64,000 nucleotides of DNA from Longimicrobium sp. (GCA_036377595.1 DASUYB010000108.1:62001-126000), one strand, 5' to 3'; shown: positions 39,701 to 47,025, counted from the first letter of the stretch. The notes: generated by a model not told the origin, from the sequence alone. Translations and numbers: made by a program.

Positions 39701-40395
39701 CGCTCCAGCCGCTCGCCGCGCAGCCACTCGTCCTGCCAGAGCGCGTAGTCCGCGTACTGCAGGGCGAGGGGGACCAGGGGATCGGGCCGCCCCTCCGCGA
39801 ACGCGGCGTACAGCTCGCCCAGCTCGCGCTGCATCACCCCCGTGCTCCACCCGTCGGTGGCCACGTGGTGCATGGCGAGGAGGAGCACGTGCTCGTCCTC
39901 CGCCAGCCGCAGCAGCCGCGCGCGGAAGACAGGCCCGCTCTCCAGGTCGAACCCCGTGTTCGCGTCCGCGTCCACCCGGCGCCGCGCCTCGGCCTCGCGC
40001 GCGTCTTCGCCGAGGGCGGAGAGGTCTTCGACGGGAAGGGGGATGGAGATGGGGGGATGGACGACCTGTACCGGCCCACCCTCGCGCTCGGCGAAGGTGG
40101 TGCGCAGCGTCTCGTGCCGCGCCCGCAGCGCGCCGAGCGCCCGCTCCAGCGCGGCCACGTCCAGCGGCCCGCGGATGCGCAGCGCCCGCGCGACGGCGTA
40201 GGCCGCGCCGCCGGGGTGCATCCGCTCGATCACCCACAGCTGGCGCTGCGCGTGCGAGAGCGGCGCGGCGGCGCCGGGGCGGGGCCGCGCGCGCAGGGCG
40301 GGGACGTCGGCACGGGGCGCGGCGCCGCGCAGCCGCTCCAGCAGCTTGCGCCGCTCGGGCGAGAGCCCTTCGAGCCGCGTCTGCAGCTCCGTCAT
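33724..40395 (-). CDS. Nonribosomal peptide synthetase, two C-A-PCP modules
   Basis: ATG 40395 follows GAGG by 9 nt and lies 13 nt after the loading gene's stop, giving 2223 residues. Module 1: C (MHHVATDGWS near 175), A (near 658), PCP (GGHSL near 1058), pocket code DPMLLGGTY by eye. Module 2: C (VHHSVGDGWSWG near 1246), A (near 1717), PCP Ser2128, code DVAMNGLVY. I cannot assign either code; the second recurs twice elsewhere in the cluster. Module 1 keeps a normal REDGT turn before LEFLGRIDQQ, while module 2 has a 38-residue repeat-coded insert. The last 26 or so residues (from LSDAEVPSAEHAG) are encoded by GCACTCGGCACTT-type repeat DNA, suggesting that repeat invasion extended the C terminus. 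Confidence 0.95.
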   Translation of the reverse strand: MTELQTRLEGLSPERRKLLERLRGAAPRADVPALRARPRPGAAAPLSHAQRQLWVIERMHPGGAAYAVARALRIRGPLDVAALERALGALRARHETLRTTFAEREGGPVQVVHPPISIPLPVEDLSALGEDAREAEARRRVDADANTGFDLESGPVFRARLLRLAEDEHVLLLAMHHVATDGWSTGVMQRELGELYAAFAEGRPDPLVPLALQYADYALWQDEWLRGERLERHLAFWRRALEGAPPALELPTDRPRPAVESHRGERARWAVPAALAEQLREVGRAEGGTLFHVLLAALRLVLSRHAGQDEVVIGTPFANRGRTEVEPLVGFFVNLLPLLTAVPGDPAFRALVAAERDAALAAFGHQELPFDRLVEELRLPRDPGRNPVFQAVMTLQNARMELPDFPGCAVEALDARIETAQFDLTFDTYEEADGGLRLEVSWATDLFDATTVRRIVRHYLGLLENAAAAPDTPRSRLEMADAVERAFVVEACNRTRTDYERDTTVHALVARQAARTPDAIAVESGDVRLTFAELDARAGRLARRLAAAGAGPEARVGVAMERSAELVVALLAVFKAGAAYVPLDVEYPPERLAFMVADSGISVLVVGDEVPSALAGYSGAVVRAGAGVESPDLQDGDGDTVAVPTFDVGPEDLAYVTYTSGSTGTPKAVMVPHRGVVRLVRGTDYAELGAGETFLLLAALAFDPSLMEIWAPLVNGGRLVVAPPRQPSLREIGALIEEKGVTTLWLTSGLFHRMVDEEIESLGHLRQLLAGGDVLSVAHVERVLEAHPRLRVINGYGPTENTTYSCCHTVVPDDTAGPSVDTGRPVARSRVSIPIGRPIANSTAYVLDRHGRPCPLGVPGELYAGGDGVARGYLGRPGLTAERFVPDPFSDRPGARLYRTGDRVRRREDGTLEFLGRIDQQVKVRGFRVEPGEIEAALKQHPAVGDALVIARADGGADKRLVAYVVPRNGSAPGAAELRTLLAARLPAHLVPSAYVVLDAIPLTPNGKPDRRALPAPEAEADAYVPPRTPAEEMLAGIFAALLGVERVGAEDDFFRLGGHSLLATQMASRIRRAFGVDLPLWAVFEAGTPRALAAHVEAAAAGAPEPLPPMEPIARGGALPLSFAQERLWFLERLLPGRGLYNMPVRHRLEGTVDADALRRALTAVVARHEALRARYREADGAPVQEIAAPWEIDLPVVPVAGDDDEEAWLAAEAFRPFDLERGPLLRAALLRRGEREHVLALNVHHSVGDGWSWGLLLRDLSDAYAAALRGDDPHLPPLELQYADFAAWQRGWLAGDRLESQLAYWRAALEGAPALLELPTDRPRPALPANRGALLPFSLTPGLTRRVHALAAHEGATLFMTLLAAFQAVLARWSGQRDVVVGSPIAGRHHGEAEEIAGFFVNTLPLRARLEDDPSFRALLARVRGATLDAYAHQDLPFERMVEELRVERSLSHGPVFQVLFGLQNLPPAALRLDGVRAEEMEVSPRAAKFDLSFELREADGRVAGAIEYDADLFDAATVERLAAHFRHLLDVVCADPDAHPLRVDLLTDADRERLEAWSRGPAHAGGFVPLPRAFAARAAAQPDAPAIRFRGETITYGALDARANGIARRLRALGAGPDARVGVCLPRTPDAIAAMLGVMKGGAAYIPLDPAYPSARLATVLADADAVAVITTGEIAGRLPDHLPALVLDEETDAGTAEDPNVSIDPSSLAYVLFTSGSTGTPKGVMVEHGAVAHLLEWTHATLAGEERAAVLASTSFSFDVSVAEVFGTLCRGGTLVLVENALDVAGDEVRSAYMVPTAAAELLRLGALPAGLTTLNLGGEALPGALVDQLLATETVRTVRNLYGPTEVTVYAAWAEVEQGDARPAIGRPVADTRAYVLDEWMRPVPAGLPGELYLGGAGVARGYANRPALTAERFAPDPFSVEPGARMYRTGDRARWRETEVRECRSAEVRDAGAASASARDQRTRALTHSRTGVLEYLGRLDQQVKLRGFRIEPGEVESALLAHPGVAEAVAIVRHDGGDARLVAYVVAAAGGAAPEPAELRAHLRERLPDYMVPGAFVALDAFPLTGSGKVDRRALPAPAAAAGAARPWTDTERALAAVWRELLDVPHVSPGDSFFALGGHSLAGMRLVAAMQDRLDVTLPLRDVFDFPRLADLAARVDRLRARSLDALLEGLGMSEEEARAALNGRLSDAEVPSAEHAGHHASTEDEWTSACASGD
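34459..34572 (-). repeat. Octamer-hairpin insert in A7-A8 loop, site 7
   Basis: This is the longest copy: 114 bases (38 codons) between YRTGDRARW and LEYLGRLDQQ. The octamers are of GTGCGCGA/GTGCGTGA/GTGCACGA type, more degenerate than at sites 1-5, with a spacer around 34500-34530. Confidence 0.85.
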
Positions 40396-40408
40396 TCGCG
40401 CGACCTCG

Positions 40409-42424
40409 TCACGGCTCCGGGAACCCCGCCGCCGGCTCGGACAGCAGCGCCGCCACCTCCTCGTCGGAGAGCCCGTCCACGTGCTCCAGCAGGCGCAGGA
40501 GCTCGGCGTCGTGCTCCGCCTGCAGCGCCGCGTCGACGGCGGCGGCCAGGGAGGCCAGCGTGGGCGCGTCGAACACCTGCCGCAGCGACAGCTCCACGCC
40601 CAGCCGGTCGCGCACCCGCGCCGCCACCTGCGCGGCCAGCAGCGAGTGCCCGCCCAGGTCGTAGAAGTCGTCGTCGGCGTACACGTGCTCCACCCGCAGC
40701 ACCTCGGCCCAGACGGCGGCCAGCTCCACCTCCGTCTCCGTCCGCGGCGCCGTCCCTCCCGCGCGCCCGGCGGCGGGCGGGGGAAGCGCGGCACGGTCCA
40801 CCTTGCCATTCGGTGTCAGGGGGAAGACGGGGAGCGTCACCACGGCCGAGGGCACCAGGTACTCCGGCAGCCGCTCGCCCACCCACTCCCGCAGCGCCGC
40901 GCCCGCCCCCGCGCCGAACGACGCGCCGGGGAAGGGAACGGCGTACCCCACCAGCCGGCGGTGCCCCGGCTCGTCCTCGCGCACCAGCACCACCGCGTCG
41001 GCCACGTCGGGGTGGCCGCGCAGCGCCGTCTCGATCTCGCCCGGCTCCACCCGCCAGCCGCGCAGCTTGATCTGCCCGTCCAGCCGGCCGACGAACTCCA
41101 GGACCGAAGTGCGTGAGTGCGCGAGTGCGCGAGTGCGTTCGGGCTCGCGAGTCTCCGGCGCACTTCCGCACTCGCGCCCGTCCGCACCGTCCGTCCACCG
41201 CACCCGGTCGCCCGTGCGGTAGAGGCGCGCGCCGGGCTCGGCGGAGAAGGGGTCGGGGATGAAGCGCTCGGCGGTGAGCGCGGGGCGGCCCACGTAGCCG
41301 TGCGCCAGGCCGTCGCCGCCCACGTACAGCTCGCCGTCGCCGGCGGGATCCATCGCCGCGTCCAGCACGTGGGCGCTGGTCTGCGCCACCGCGCGGCCGA
41401 TCGGCACCGTGTCGGCGCCGGCGGGCACCTCGCGCACCCGGTGCCAGGTGGCGAAGGTGGTGCACTCGGCGGGGCCGTACATGTGCAGCAGGCGCCGGGG
41501 CGCGCCCGCGGCCAGCACCCGCCGCACCGCCTCGGGGTCCGCCGCCTCGCCGCCGAACAACAGGTTCGTCACCGGCGCGAAGGCCGCGGGCTCCGCGCGC
41601 GCCACCGCGTTGAACAGCGCGGTGGTCAGGAACACCGTGGTCAGCCCCCGCTCGCGCACCGCCGCGGCCAGCGCCGCGGGGTGCAGCGCCACCTCGCGCG
41701 GCAGCCAGACCAGGGTGGCGCCGCTCAGCAGCGTGCTCCAGATCTCGAAGGTGGCCGCGTCGAAGGAGGTGTTGGAGAGCTGCGACACGCGGTCGCCCGG
41801 GCCCAGGCGCAGGTAGTCGGCCCCGCGCGCCAGCCGCGCCACCCCGCGGTGGGTGATCGCGATCCCCTTGGGCGTGCCGGTGGAGCCCGAGGTGTACACC
41901 ACGTACGCCTCGCTCTCGCCGAACGCCGCCGCGCCGGCCTCGCCGCGATCGCGCGTGGCGGCGTCGCCCTCGTCCAGCGCCACGATGGCCACCCGCTCGC
42001 CCGGCTCCAGCCCCGCGTCGGCCGCGCGCTCGACGACGAGCGCCGCCAGCCGCGAATCGCGCCGCATGAAGGCGCGCCGCTCGGCGGGATAGGCCAGGTC
42101 GAGGGGAACGTACGACGCGCCGGCCTTGAGCACCGCCAGCATCGCAGTCACCAGCGCGGGCGAGCGCTCCAGCGACACCCCCACCCGGCCGCCGGGGCGC
42201 ACCCCCACGGCCTGGAGCCGGCGCGCGAGCCGGTTGGCGCGCGCGTCGAGCTCGCCGTACGACACCGTGTCGTCTCCCCACTCCAGCGCCGGCAGGTGGG
42301 GATGCGCGCCCGCCACCTCGCCGAAGAGGGCGGGGAGCGACGCTTCGCGCGCGTACGGGGCCGCGTGGGGCAGGATGTCCTCGCGGTGGCGCTGTAGGAG
42401 CGGTACGGCGGACGCAGTGTGCAT
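40409..42424 (-). CDS. NRPS loading module, A-PCP
   Basis: The protein has 671 residues and no N-terminal condensation domain, so it looks like the initiation module. The A domain shows YTSGSTGTPKG near residue 175, FDAATFE (core A4), MYGPAEC (A5) and YRTGDRVRW (A7). The pocket code read by eye is DAFLLGMTF: Asp235 is present, so an ordinary alpha-amino acid with a hydrophobic side chain is likely, but I cannot name it. The carrier shows LGGHSLL with Ser594. The C-terminal LSDEEVAALLSE motif resembles the PKS tail and may be a docking element. It is the first gene of the visible minus-strand run and faces the ABC exporter. A 31-residue repeat-coded insert lies in the A7-A8 loop. Confidence 0.94.
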   Translation of the reverse strand: MHTASAVPLLQRHREDILPHAAPYAREASLPALFGEVAGAHPHLPALEWGDDTVSYGELDARANRLARRLQAVGVRPGGRVGVSLERSPALVTAMLAVLKAGASYVPLDLAYPAERRAFMRRDSRLAALVVERAADAGLEPGERVAIVALDEGDAATRDRGEAGAAAFGESEAYVVYTSGSTGTPKGIAITHRGVARLARGADYLRLGPGDRVSQLSNTSFDAATFEIWSTLLSGATLVWLPREVALHPAALAAAVRERGLTTVFLTTALFNAVARAEPAAFAPVTNLLFGGEAADPEAVRRVLAAGAPRRLLHMYGPAECTTFATWHRVREVPAGADTVPIGRAVAQTSAHVLDAAMDPAGDGELYVGGDGLAHGYVGRPALTAERFIPDPFSAEPGARLYRTGDRVRWTDGADGRECGSAPETREPERTRALAHSRTSVLEFVGRLDGQIKLRGWRVEPGEIETALRGHPDVADAVVLVREDEPGHRRLVGYAVPFPGASFGAGAGAALREWVGERLPEYLVPSAVVTLPVFPLTPNGKVDRAALPPPAAGRAGGTAPRTETEVELAAVWAEVLRVEHVYADDDFYDLGGHSLLAAQVAARVRDRLGVELSLRQVFDAPTLASLAAAVDAALQAEHDAELLRLLEHVDGLSDEEVAALLSEPAAGFPEP
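41102..41194 (-). repeat. Octamer-hairpin insert in A7-A8 loop, site 8
   Basis: These 93 bases (31 codons) have left-arm octamers GTGCGTGA/GTGCGCGA and a right arm containing CGCACTTCCGCACTCGCGC. The arms are the most degenerate of the eight copies, but the position is identical. Confidence 0.85.
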
Positions 42425-43043
42425 CAGCGGGTCGTCTCGCGGGAACAGAGGAGCGCGCTATACCGGCCACGCCGTCCCAGTGCATGCCTGTGCTCGGGGT
42501 GGCGGTTCGGTGCGGTGCGGGAATGTGGGATCACCACGTGCGCCGGGTTGCTGGGAACACGCCGGGCCACGGCCCGGAGGATGGCGGAGGGGTGCAAAAG
42601 CACACGCGGAGCACGATTTCCGGGGAAAACACGTCCGGGACGGGAGCCCCTTTGGTCCGGGCTCCCGCCTCCATGCCGGTATTTCGCGGTCGTATCCGCC
42701 GGGGGCGAATCTAACAGGTTATCGGCATGTTTTGTAGTAGTTCTTTGTGTACAACCGACTCTGCTCCATCCCCCGCACCCCCCGGAGGGTGCGCCCAAAG
42801 CCATGTGCCGTTATCTTTTCCCCCGCCGCAAGCTGGCCGAAAACGGAACGTGTTTCCGATGCTCGAATCGGACTCGCGGGCAGCCGCGGCGAGCCCGGGG
42901 GGACTGCGTTCCCCCTCCGGGCCTCGTTCGCCGGTCGGCCGGCGCCCCCCCCGCCCGCGGAGACCGCGCGTGGGGCGGCGGCCGTCGTTCCCGAACCGAA
43001 CTCTCGCAGGGGCCCTCGCGCGGGCCCTCACGTCCACGAATCG
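42425..43043. promoter_or_regulatory. Divergent intergenic region, NRPS operon / ABC exporter
   Basis: This gap of about 620 bases must hold the promoters of both the NRPS run (minus) and the exporter (plus). The only AT-richer stretch is about 42700-42765, with TGTACAA at 42748-42754 (TTGTACA on the minus strand). That heptamer also occurs in front of the MerR-B12 regulator at 49726-49732. I could not fix reliable -35/-10 boxes. Confidence 0.45.
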
Positions 43044-44852
43044 ATGCCGCCCAAGCCCCCCACAGAGACGCCGGCGCTCCGCGACGCCTTCCGGCAGTTC
43101 GGGCGGCTGCTGCGGCTCACCCGCCGCTACTGGGGCGCGCTGGGGAAGGGGCTGGCGCTGTCGATGGTGCTGAGCGCGCTGGGGCTGGCCGTGCCCTACC
43201 TCGGCAAGCTGCTGATCGACGAGGTGTATCCCAGCGGCAACCTGTCGCTGATGCGGCTGCTGGTGCTGGGGATCCTGGGGGTGAGCGCGGGGTCGGCGGT
43301 GCTGGCCGCCATCCGCTTCTACTTCACCACCTACGTCACCGCGCACCTGGCCAACGCCACCTCGCTCCTCTTCTTCAACCACCTGCAGCACCTGCGCGTG
43401 CGCTTCTTCGACGAGCACCGCGTGGGCGAGATCGCCAGCCGCTTCGGCGACGTGCGCGGGCTGCTGAACATGGTGGCCAGGTCGTTCGAGACGGTGTTCG
43501 TGAACGGCGCCTACCTGCTGCTGGTGCCCCCGTTCATGTTCCTGCTGCAGTGGAAGCTGGCGGTGGTCAGCCTGATCAGCATCCCGGTGACCGTGGCCGT
43601 CACCGCGGCCAGCGGGCGGCTGCTGCGCAAGTACTGGAAGAAGAGCGCGGAGGCGTACGCCGACCTCTCGGCGCTGCAGGTGGAGGCGCTCAGCCACATC
43701 CGCACGATCAAGACGCTGGCGGCCGAGCACCACGTCTACACCCGGGCCAGCGGCGCCATCCAGGGCGCCCTGCAGGTGCAGCTCCGGGCCGCGGGCTACT
43801 CGCAGCTCTTCGGCTCGCTGAACGCCGTGGTGGCCGCGCTGGGCACGGCGGTGTTCACGGGGTTCGCGTGGATGCTCATCCTGCGGCAGGAGATGACGCT
43901 GGGCGACTACGTGGCCTTCGCGGCCTACGTGGGGTACCTGACCACGCCCCTCACCCAGATCACCAGCCTGTTCAGCGACTTCCAGCAGAGCGCGGTGAGC
44001 CTGGGGCGCATGTTCGAGTACCTGGACATGGCGCCCGAGCAGGACCCCGCGCAGGCGTACGCGCCTCCGCCGCCGGTGCGGACGGCGGTCGCCGGCGACA
44101 TCCGCATGCGCGGCGTGTCCTTCGGCTACGCGCCGGGGAAGGAGGTGCTGCACGGGGTGGACGTGCGCTTCCCACGCGGGATGGTCACCTCCATCGTGGG
44201 CCCCAGCGGCGCGGGAAAGAGCTCGCTGCTGCGGCTGATCATGCGGCTGGAGGAGCCCGACGCGGGCGAGGTGGAGATGGACGGCGCGCCGATCTCCGCC
44301 CTGACCCTGGCCGACCTGCGCCGCCAGGTGGCGGCGGTGTGGCAGGAGGTCACGCTGCTGCAGGGCACGCTCTGGGACAACCTGACGCTGGGCGTGGGCG
44401 ATCCCTCGCGCACGCGGGTGGACGAGGCCGTGCGGCTGTGCCGGCTGGACGCGCTGGTGCGCGACCTTCCCCGCGGCTACGACACGAACGTGGCCGAGTG
44501 GGGCGCCACCCTGTCGGGCGGACAGCGGCAGCGGGTGGCGCTGGCGCGCGCGATCGTCCGCGACACCCCGGTGCTGCTGCTCGACGAGGCCACCTCGAAC
44601 GTCGACATGCAGACCGAGACCGAGATCCTGCGCGACCTGTTCGCGCGGATGGAGGGGAAGACGGTGGTGTTCGTGACCCACCGCGTGTCGACGGCCGCGC
44701 TGGCCGACCAGATCGTGGTGGTGGAGGCGGGGCGCGTGGCGGCGGTGGGCCCGCACACGGAGCTGATCGACGCGAGCGAGACGTACCGCCGGCTGCACGG
44801 CGCCGGGGGAGAGGACGTGCGCCGCCTGCGCGCCGTCCCGCAACCGACGTGA
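43044..44852 (+). CDS. ABC exporter, fused membrane and ATPase domains
   Basis: From ATG 43044 the protein has 602 residues. The frame is open further upstream, but that part is Pro/Arg/Ala-rich and not transporter-like, so I prefer this start, although no clear ribosome site precedes it. The N-terminal half is a type IV (B-type) exporter membrane domain with several hydrophobic helices. The C-terminal half is the ATPase, with Walker A GPSGAGKSS near residue 386, signature LSGGQRQR near 491, Walker B VLLLDEATSN and the switch His in FVTHR. No N-terminal C39 peptidase domain is present. It should act as a homodimer in the inner membrane. Lying head to head with the NRPS loading gene, it probably exports the peptide or gives self-resistance (inference). 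Confidence 0.9.
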   Translation: MPPKPPTETPALRDAFRQFGRLLRLTRRYWGALGKGLALSMVLSALGLAVPYLGKLLIDEVYPSGNLSLMRLLVLGILGVSAGSAVLAAIRFYFTTYVTAHLANATSLLFFNHLQHLRVRFFDEHRVGEIASRFGDVRGLLNMVARSFETVFVNGAYLLLVPPFMFLLQWKLAVVSLISIPVTVAVTAASGRLLRKYWKKSAEAYADLSALQVEALSHIRTIKTLAAEHHVYTRASGAIQGALQVQLRAAGYSQLFGSLNAVVAALGTAVFTGFAWMLILRQEMTLGDYVAFAAYVGYLTTPLTQITSLFSDFQQSAVSLGRMFEYLDMAPEQDPAQAYAPPPPVRTAVAGDIRMRGVSFGYAPGKEVLHGVDVRFPRGMVTSIVGPSGAGKSSLLRLIMRLEEPDAGEVEMDGAPISALTLADLRRQVAAVWQEVTLLQGTLWDNLTLGVGDPSRTRVDEAVRLCRLDALVRDLPRGYDTNVAEWGATLSGGQRQRVALARAIVRDTPVLLLDEATSNVDMQTETEILRDLFARMEGKTVVFVTHRVSTAALADQIVVVEAGRVAAVGPHTELIDASETYRRLHGAGGEDVRRLRAVPQPT

Positions 44853-44997
44853 TGGTGCAGGACGAGTCAGCCGCCGCTTGCGGAACGCGTCGATATGTAC
44901 ACGACGGTGCGAGACGAGATGCGGGAAGCTATGGAAGAAGCAACATCTCATGAGGCCGTTCGTCGGTTGCACCGGTTCTGTTTCTCTCCCTGTTCAC

Positions 44998-45282
44998 CTA
45001 CTCGGTGGATCGCATCGCTGAACAGAGCGCCATTGCTTTCGCGAGGAAGATCCGTGTCTCGCGGTTCAGCTTCGGGAAATCGTCCATGGCCGTGCTGATC
45101 CATTCCGAGGGCCACGTGTCCAGTGGAAAGCGATGTTTCATGTCGTGGCACGACGTGCAGCAGGGCACGGTTTCCGTCCCTCCGTGCCGGCGCGGAACCG
45201 GGAAGTGTTCTCCGGCTCCCCTCCCGCTCACCAGTGCACCGCAGTAAAAACATGGATCCGGCTCTCGTTGCCTGCGGGCCAT
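44998..45282 (-). CDS. Small HNH-like zinc-motif protein
   Basis: I chose ATG 45282 because GGAGG lies 4 nt upstream; an earlier in-frame ATG at 45366 exists. The 94-residue protein has CFYCG near residue 11, followed by GEHFPVPRRHGGTETVP and CCTSCHDMK. That is the layout of a small HNH domain: two CxxC knuckles with an HxxPxxxxGG core. The C-terminal half (FPKLNRETRIFLAKAM) is helical. A DNA-cleaving role is not proven, because many small HNH-like proteins are uncharacterised. It stands alone, convergent with the ABC exporter gene. Confidence 0.65.
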   Translation of the reverse strand: MARRQREPDPCFYCGALVSGRGAGEHFPVPRRHGGTETVPCCTSCHDMKHRFPLDTWPSEWISTAMDDFPKLNRETRIFLAKAMALCSAMRSTE

Positions 45283-45399
45283 CGGACCTCCTGGCACAGG
45301 CCAAATGCCGAGCATGTCCGATCTGGATCCAGCTTCGTAGTTTCCATCCATTCTCGGCCATAGCAAACCTGTGACCTGGAGTCAGGTCCACCATCCACG

Positions 45400-45432
45400 A
45401 CGGCCGCAGCACGGATTTCGTGCTGCGGCCGT
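45400..45432 (+). terminator. Strong hairpin with T-rich tail
   Basis: A perfect 14-bp stem (ACGGCCGCAGCACG with its complement) encloses the 5-base loop GATTT, followed by TCTGTTTGCC on the plus strand. It looks like a rho-independent terminator reading rightward. The nearest plus-strand gene upstream is the ABC exporter, about 550 nt away. Confidence 0.7.
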
Positions 45433-45496
45433 TCTGTTTGCCTTGGACTTTCCCAGGTCCTTCCTATCGCTCCTTACGTGACCCCGTAGAAGCGTG

Positions 45497-45525
45497 TTGA
45501 CATGATCTGAAGTTACGTCTACTTT
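45497..45525 (+). promoter_or_regulatory. Sigma-70-like promoter
   Basis: TTGACA (45497-45502), a 17-base spacer, then TACTTT (45520-45525). It would drive the metalloprotease lipoprotein gene from about 190 nt upstream. The rest of the gap between 45283 and 45721 shows only the preceding terminator. Confidence 0.55.
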
Positions 45526-45721
45526 AGCCACTCACCGCGCACATGAAGACGGTTAGTGGCGCGCTGCTCATGACTCTGTATCACCGGAATCCCCTTCTGA
45601 TGCCGCTGTTTCCCCGCGGTAAAGTGAGGGTGAACAGCCAACGACGTAACAGACAGCATCTCGCCGGGTGCGGACCTTCTTTCTGCACCTATGGATCTTT
45701 CTGCCCCTACCAGGATACATT

Positions 45722-46504
45722 ATGAGCCATCTAAAGCTCAGGCGTTGCGCGAGCGGCGTTTCGGTTGCGGTCCAGGCGGTATCGATCTTCGGTTTCGCGG
45801 TGCTGTCCGCCTGCTCGGACGGCGGCGCGGGAGGCGGGGGGCTGCTCCCGACGGGCCCGGACTACCTGGATTCGTTCCAGCTGGAGACGCTGGAGGTGAC
45901 GAGCTGCCAGTACGGGGGCACGTATCCGAACTGCCAGTCCGCGCCTTCGTCGGGGGGCACCACCACGGCGCAGCCCAACGGCGGCGCGCCGGGCGGCGGC
46001 AGCGGCGGAACCACCGGCAGCACCACGGGCTCGGAGCCCACGCCGACCTGCGACCCCAGCACCGATCCCAAGTGCGAGCTGCCGCTGACGAAGACGGATT
46101 CGGCGACGATCCAGAAGTCGCTGCACGATTACCTGCGGCCCGAGAGCGAGATCGCGGACACGACCGCGCGGCGGCGCTGCGGCGAGATGCGCAGGCAGTT
46201 CGAGACGTCGTTCGCCAACGGCACGGTGTTCCGCGGCGCGAGCGATTCGCAGGACTCGACCGCGCACTACGGGATGACCTACGTCAGCCGGATCCACATG
46301 GATCCGTGGCTGCTGAACGGCGCGGCGAGCGGCAACACCGCGTTCCTGCGCGACGTGGCCAACACCGCGCTGCACGAGGCGGCGCACGTGCTCGGATTCA
46401 GCCATCCCAACGGGTTCACGCTCGACAGCGCGGGCCACGACCTCTACACCGATCCCTACTTCAACCTGCTCAGTCCGGGGCCGAATTCATGTATCAAGTA
46501 CTGA
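45722..46504 (+). CDS. Metzincin-like zinc metalloprotease lipoprotein
   Basis: The 260-residue protein starts MSHLKLRRCA and has a lipoprotein signal whose lipobox is LSAC; the mature protein would begin at Cys-Ser-Asp. A linker of about 100 residues rich in Gly, Ser, Thr and Pro precedes the catalytic part. Near residue 219 it has HEAAHVLGFSH, the HExxHxxGxxH zinc motif of metzincins. A downstream Met-turn is not obvious in the short remainder. It is probably anchored to a cell-envelope membrane and cleaves protein outside the cytoplasm (inference). Its last 16 bases overlap the next gene, so the two are translationally coupled. The next gene is a small secreted protein that could be a substrate, partner or inhibitor, but nothing in the sequence decides this. 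Confidence 0.75.
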   Translation: MSHLKLRRCASGVSVAVQAVSIFGFAVLSACSDGGAGGGGLLPTGPDYLDSFQLETLEVTSCQYGGTYPNCQSAPSSGGTTTAQPNGGAPGGGSGGTTGSTTGSEPTPTCDPSTDPKCELPLTKTDSATIQKSLHDYLRPESEIADTTARRRCGEMRRQFETSFANGTVFRGASDSQDSTAHYGMTYVSRIHMDPWLLNGAASGNTAFLRDVANTALHEAAHVLGFSHPNGFTLDSAGHDLYTDPYFNLLSPGPNSCIKY

Positions 46505-47001
46505 CGCGCGCACTGCTCGCCGCCGCAGCCGCGACCGTTCTCGCGGCGTCCACCCTTCCGGCGCAGGCTGCGTCCGCGACGCCGCAGGTGGCGGCGCTCA
46601 ACACGGTGATGGACTTCCGGCTGAACTGGGTGGGTGATTCGACGAAGTTCGACGCGTGCAGCGTCTATCGGAGCGTGCGCAGGCCCGCGAGCTTTCCCGA
46701 GGGGCTCCTTCCCGCGTTCCGCGTGGCCCTGGACCGTACCGGGCAGCCCTGCGTCGAGAACGCGTCGGCGGCGGATCCCCGCAACACGGTGCGGGTCCGC
46801 GTGGATTCGGTTTCCGTGGGCGAAACCGCCGCGACGGTCAACCTGACCGTCCGCAAGGGCGAGCTGACGTACGTGGAAGAGTACCACCTGGTGAGCACGA
46901 CCGGCGGAACGAGCTGGGGATTGAACGACGTGAAGGTTCACCGCGCCACCCGTACGTACTTCGTGCGCCCGGGGATGGGACCCGGCAGGCCGCGGCCGTA
47001 A
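46489..47001 (+). CDS. Secreted protein of unknown function, paralog 1
   Basis: The 170-residue protein has a clear Sec signal peptide (LLAAAAATVLAASTLPAQA). The mature part begins with an NTVMDFRLNW segment, then DSTKFDACSVYRS, a short Cys-containing middle, and a C-terminal beta-rich half (VRVRVDSVSVGETAATVNLT) ending in YFVRPGMGPGRPRP. It has no catalytic motif I recognise. It is clearly homologous to the protein at 47653-48201, which shares DFRLNWV-DSTKFDACSVYRS and the PGMGPGRPRP tail, and more distantly to 47165-47656. It overlaps the metalloprotease gene by 16 bases and ends before a strong hairpin. Confidence 0.7.
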   Translation: MYQVLTRALLAAAAATVLAASTLPAQAASATPQVAALNTVMDFRLNWVGDSTKFDACSVYRSVRRPASFPEGLLPAFRVALDRTGQPCVENASAADPRNTVRVRVDSVSVGETAATVNLTVRKGELTYVEEYHLVSTTGGTSWGLNDVKVHRATRTYFVRPGMGPGRPRP

Positions 47002-47025
47002 GCCGATTCCTACATCTCCAATGAC

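Noticed and set aside
42747-43043. N-terminal extension of the ABC exporter.
   Set aside because: The extra 99 residues are Pro/Arg/Ala-rich with no transporter character; ATG 43044 fits the family better.
44895-45098. Short plus-strand frame starting MYTTVRDEMREAMEEATSHE.
   Set aside because: It mostly overlaps the HNH-like gene on the other strand, has no ribosome site, and its second half is low-complexity.
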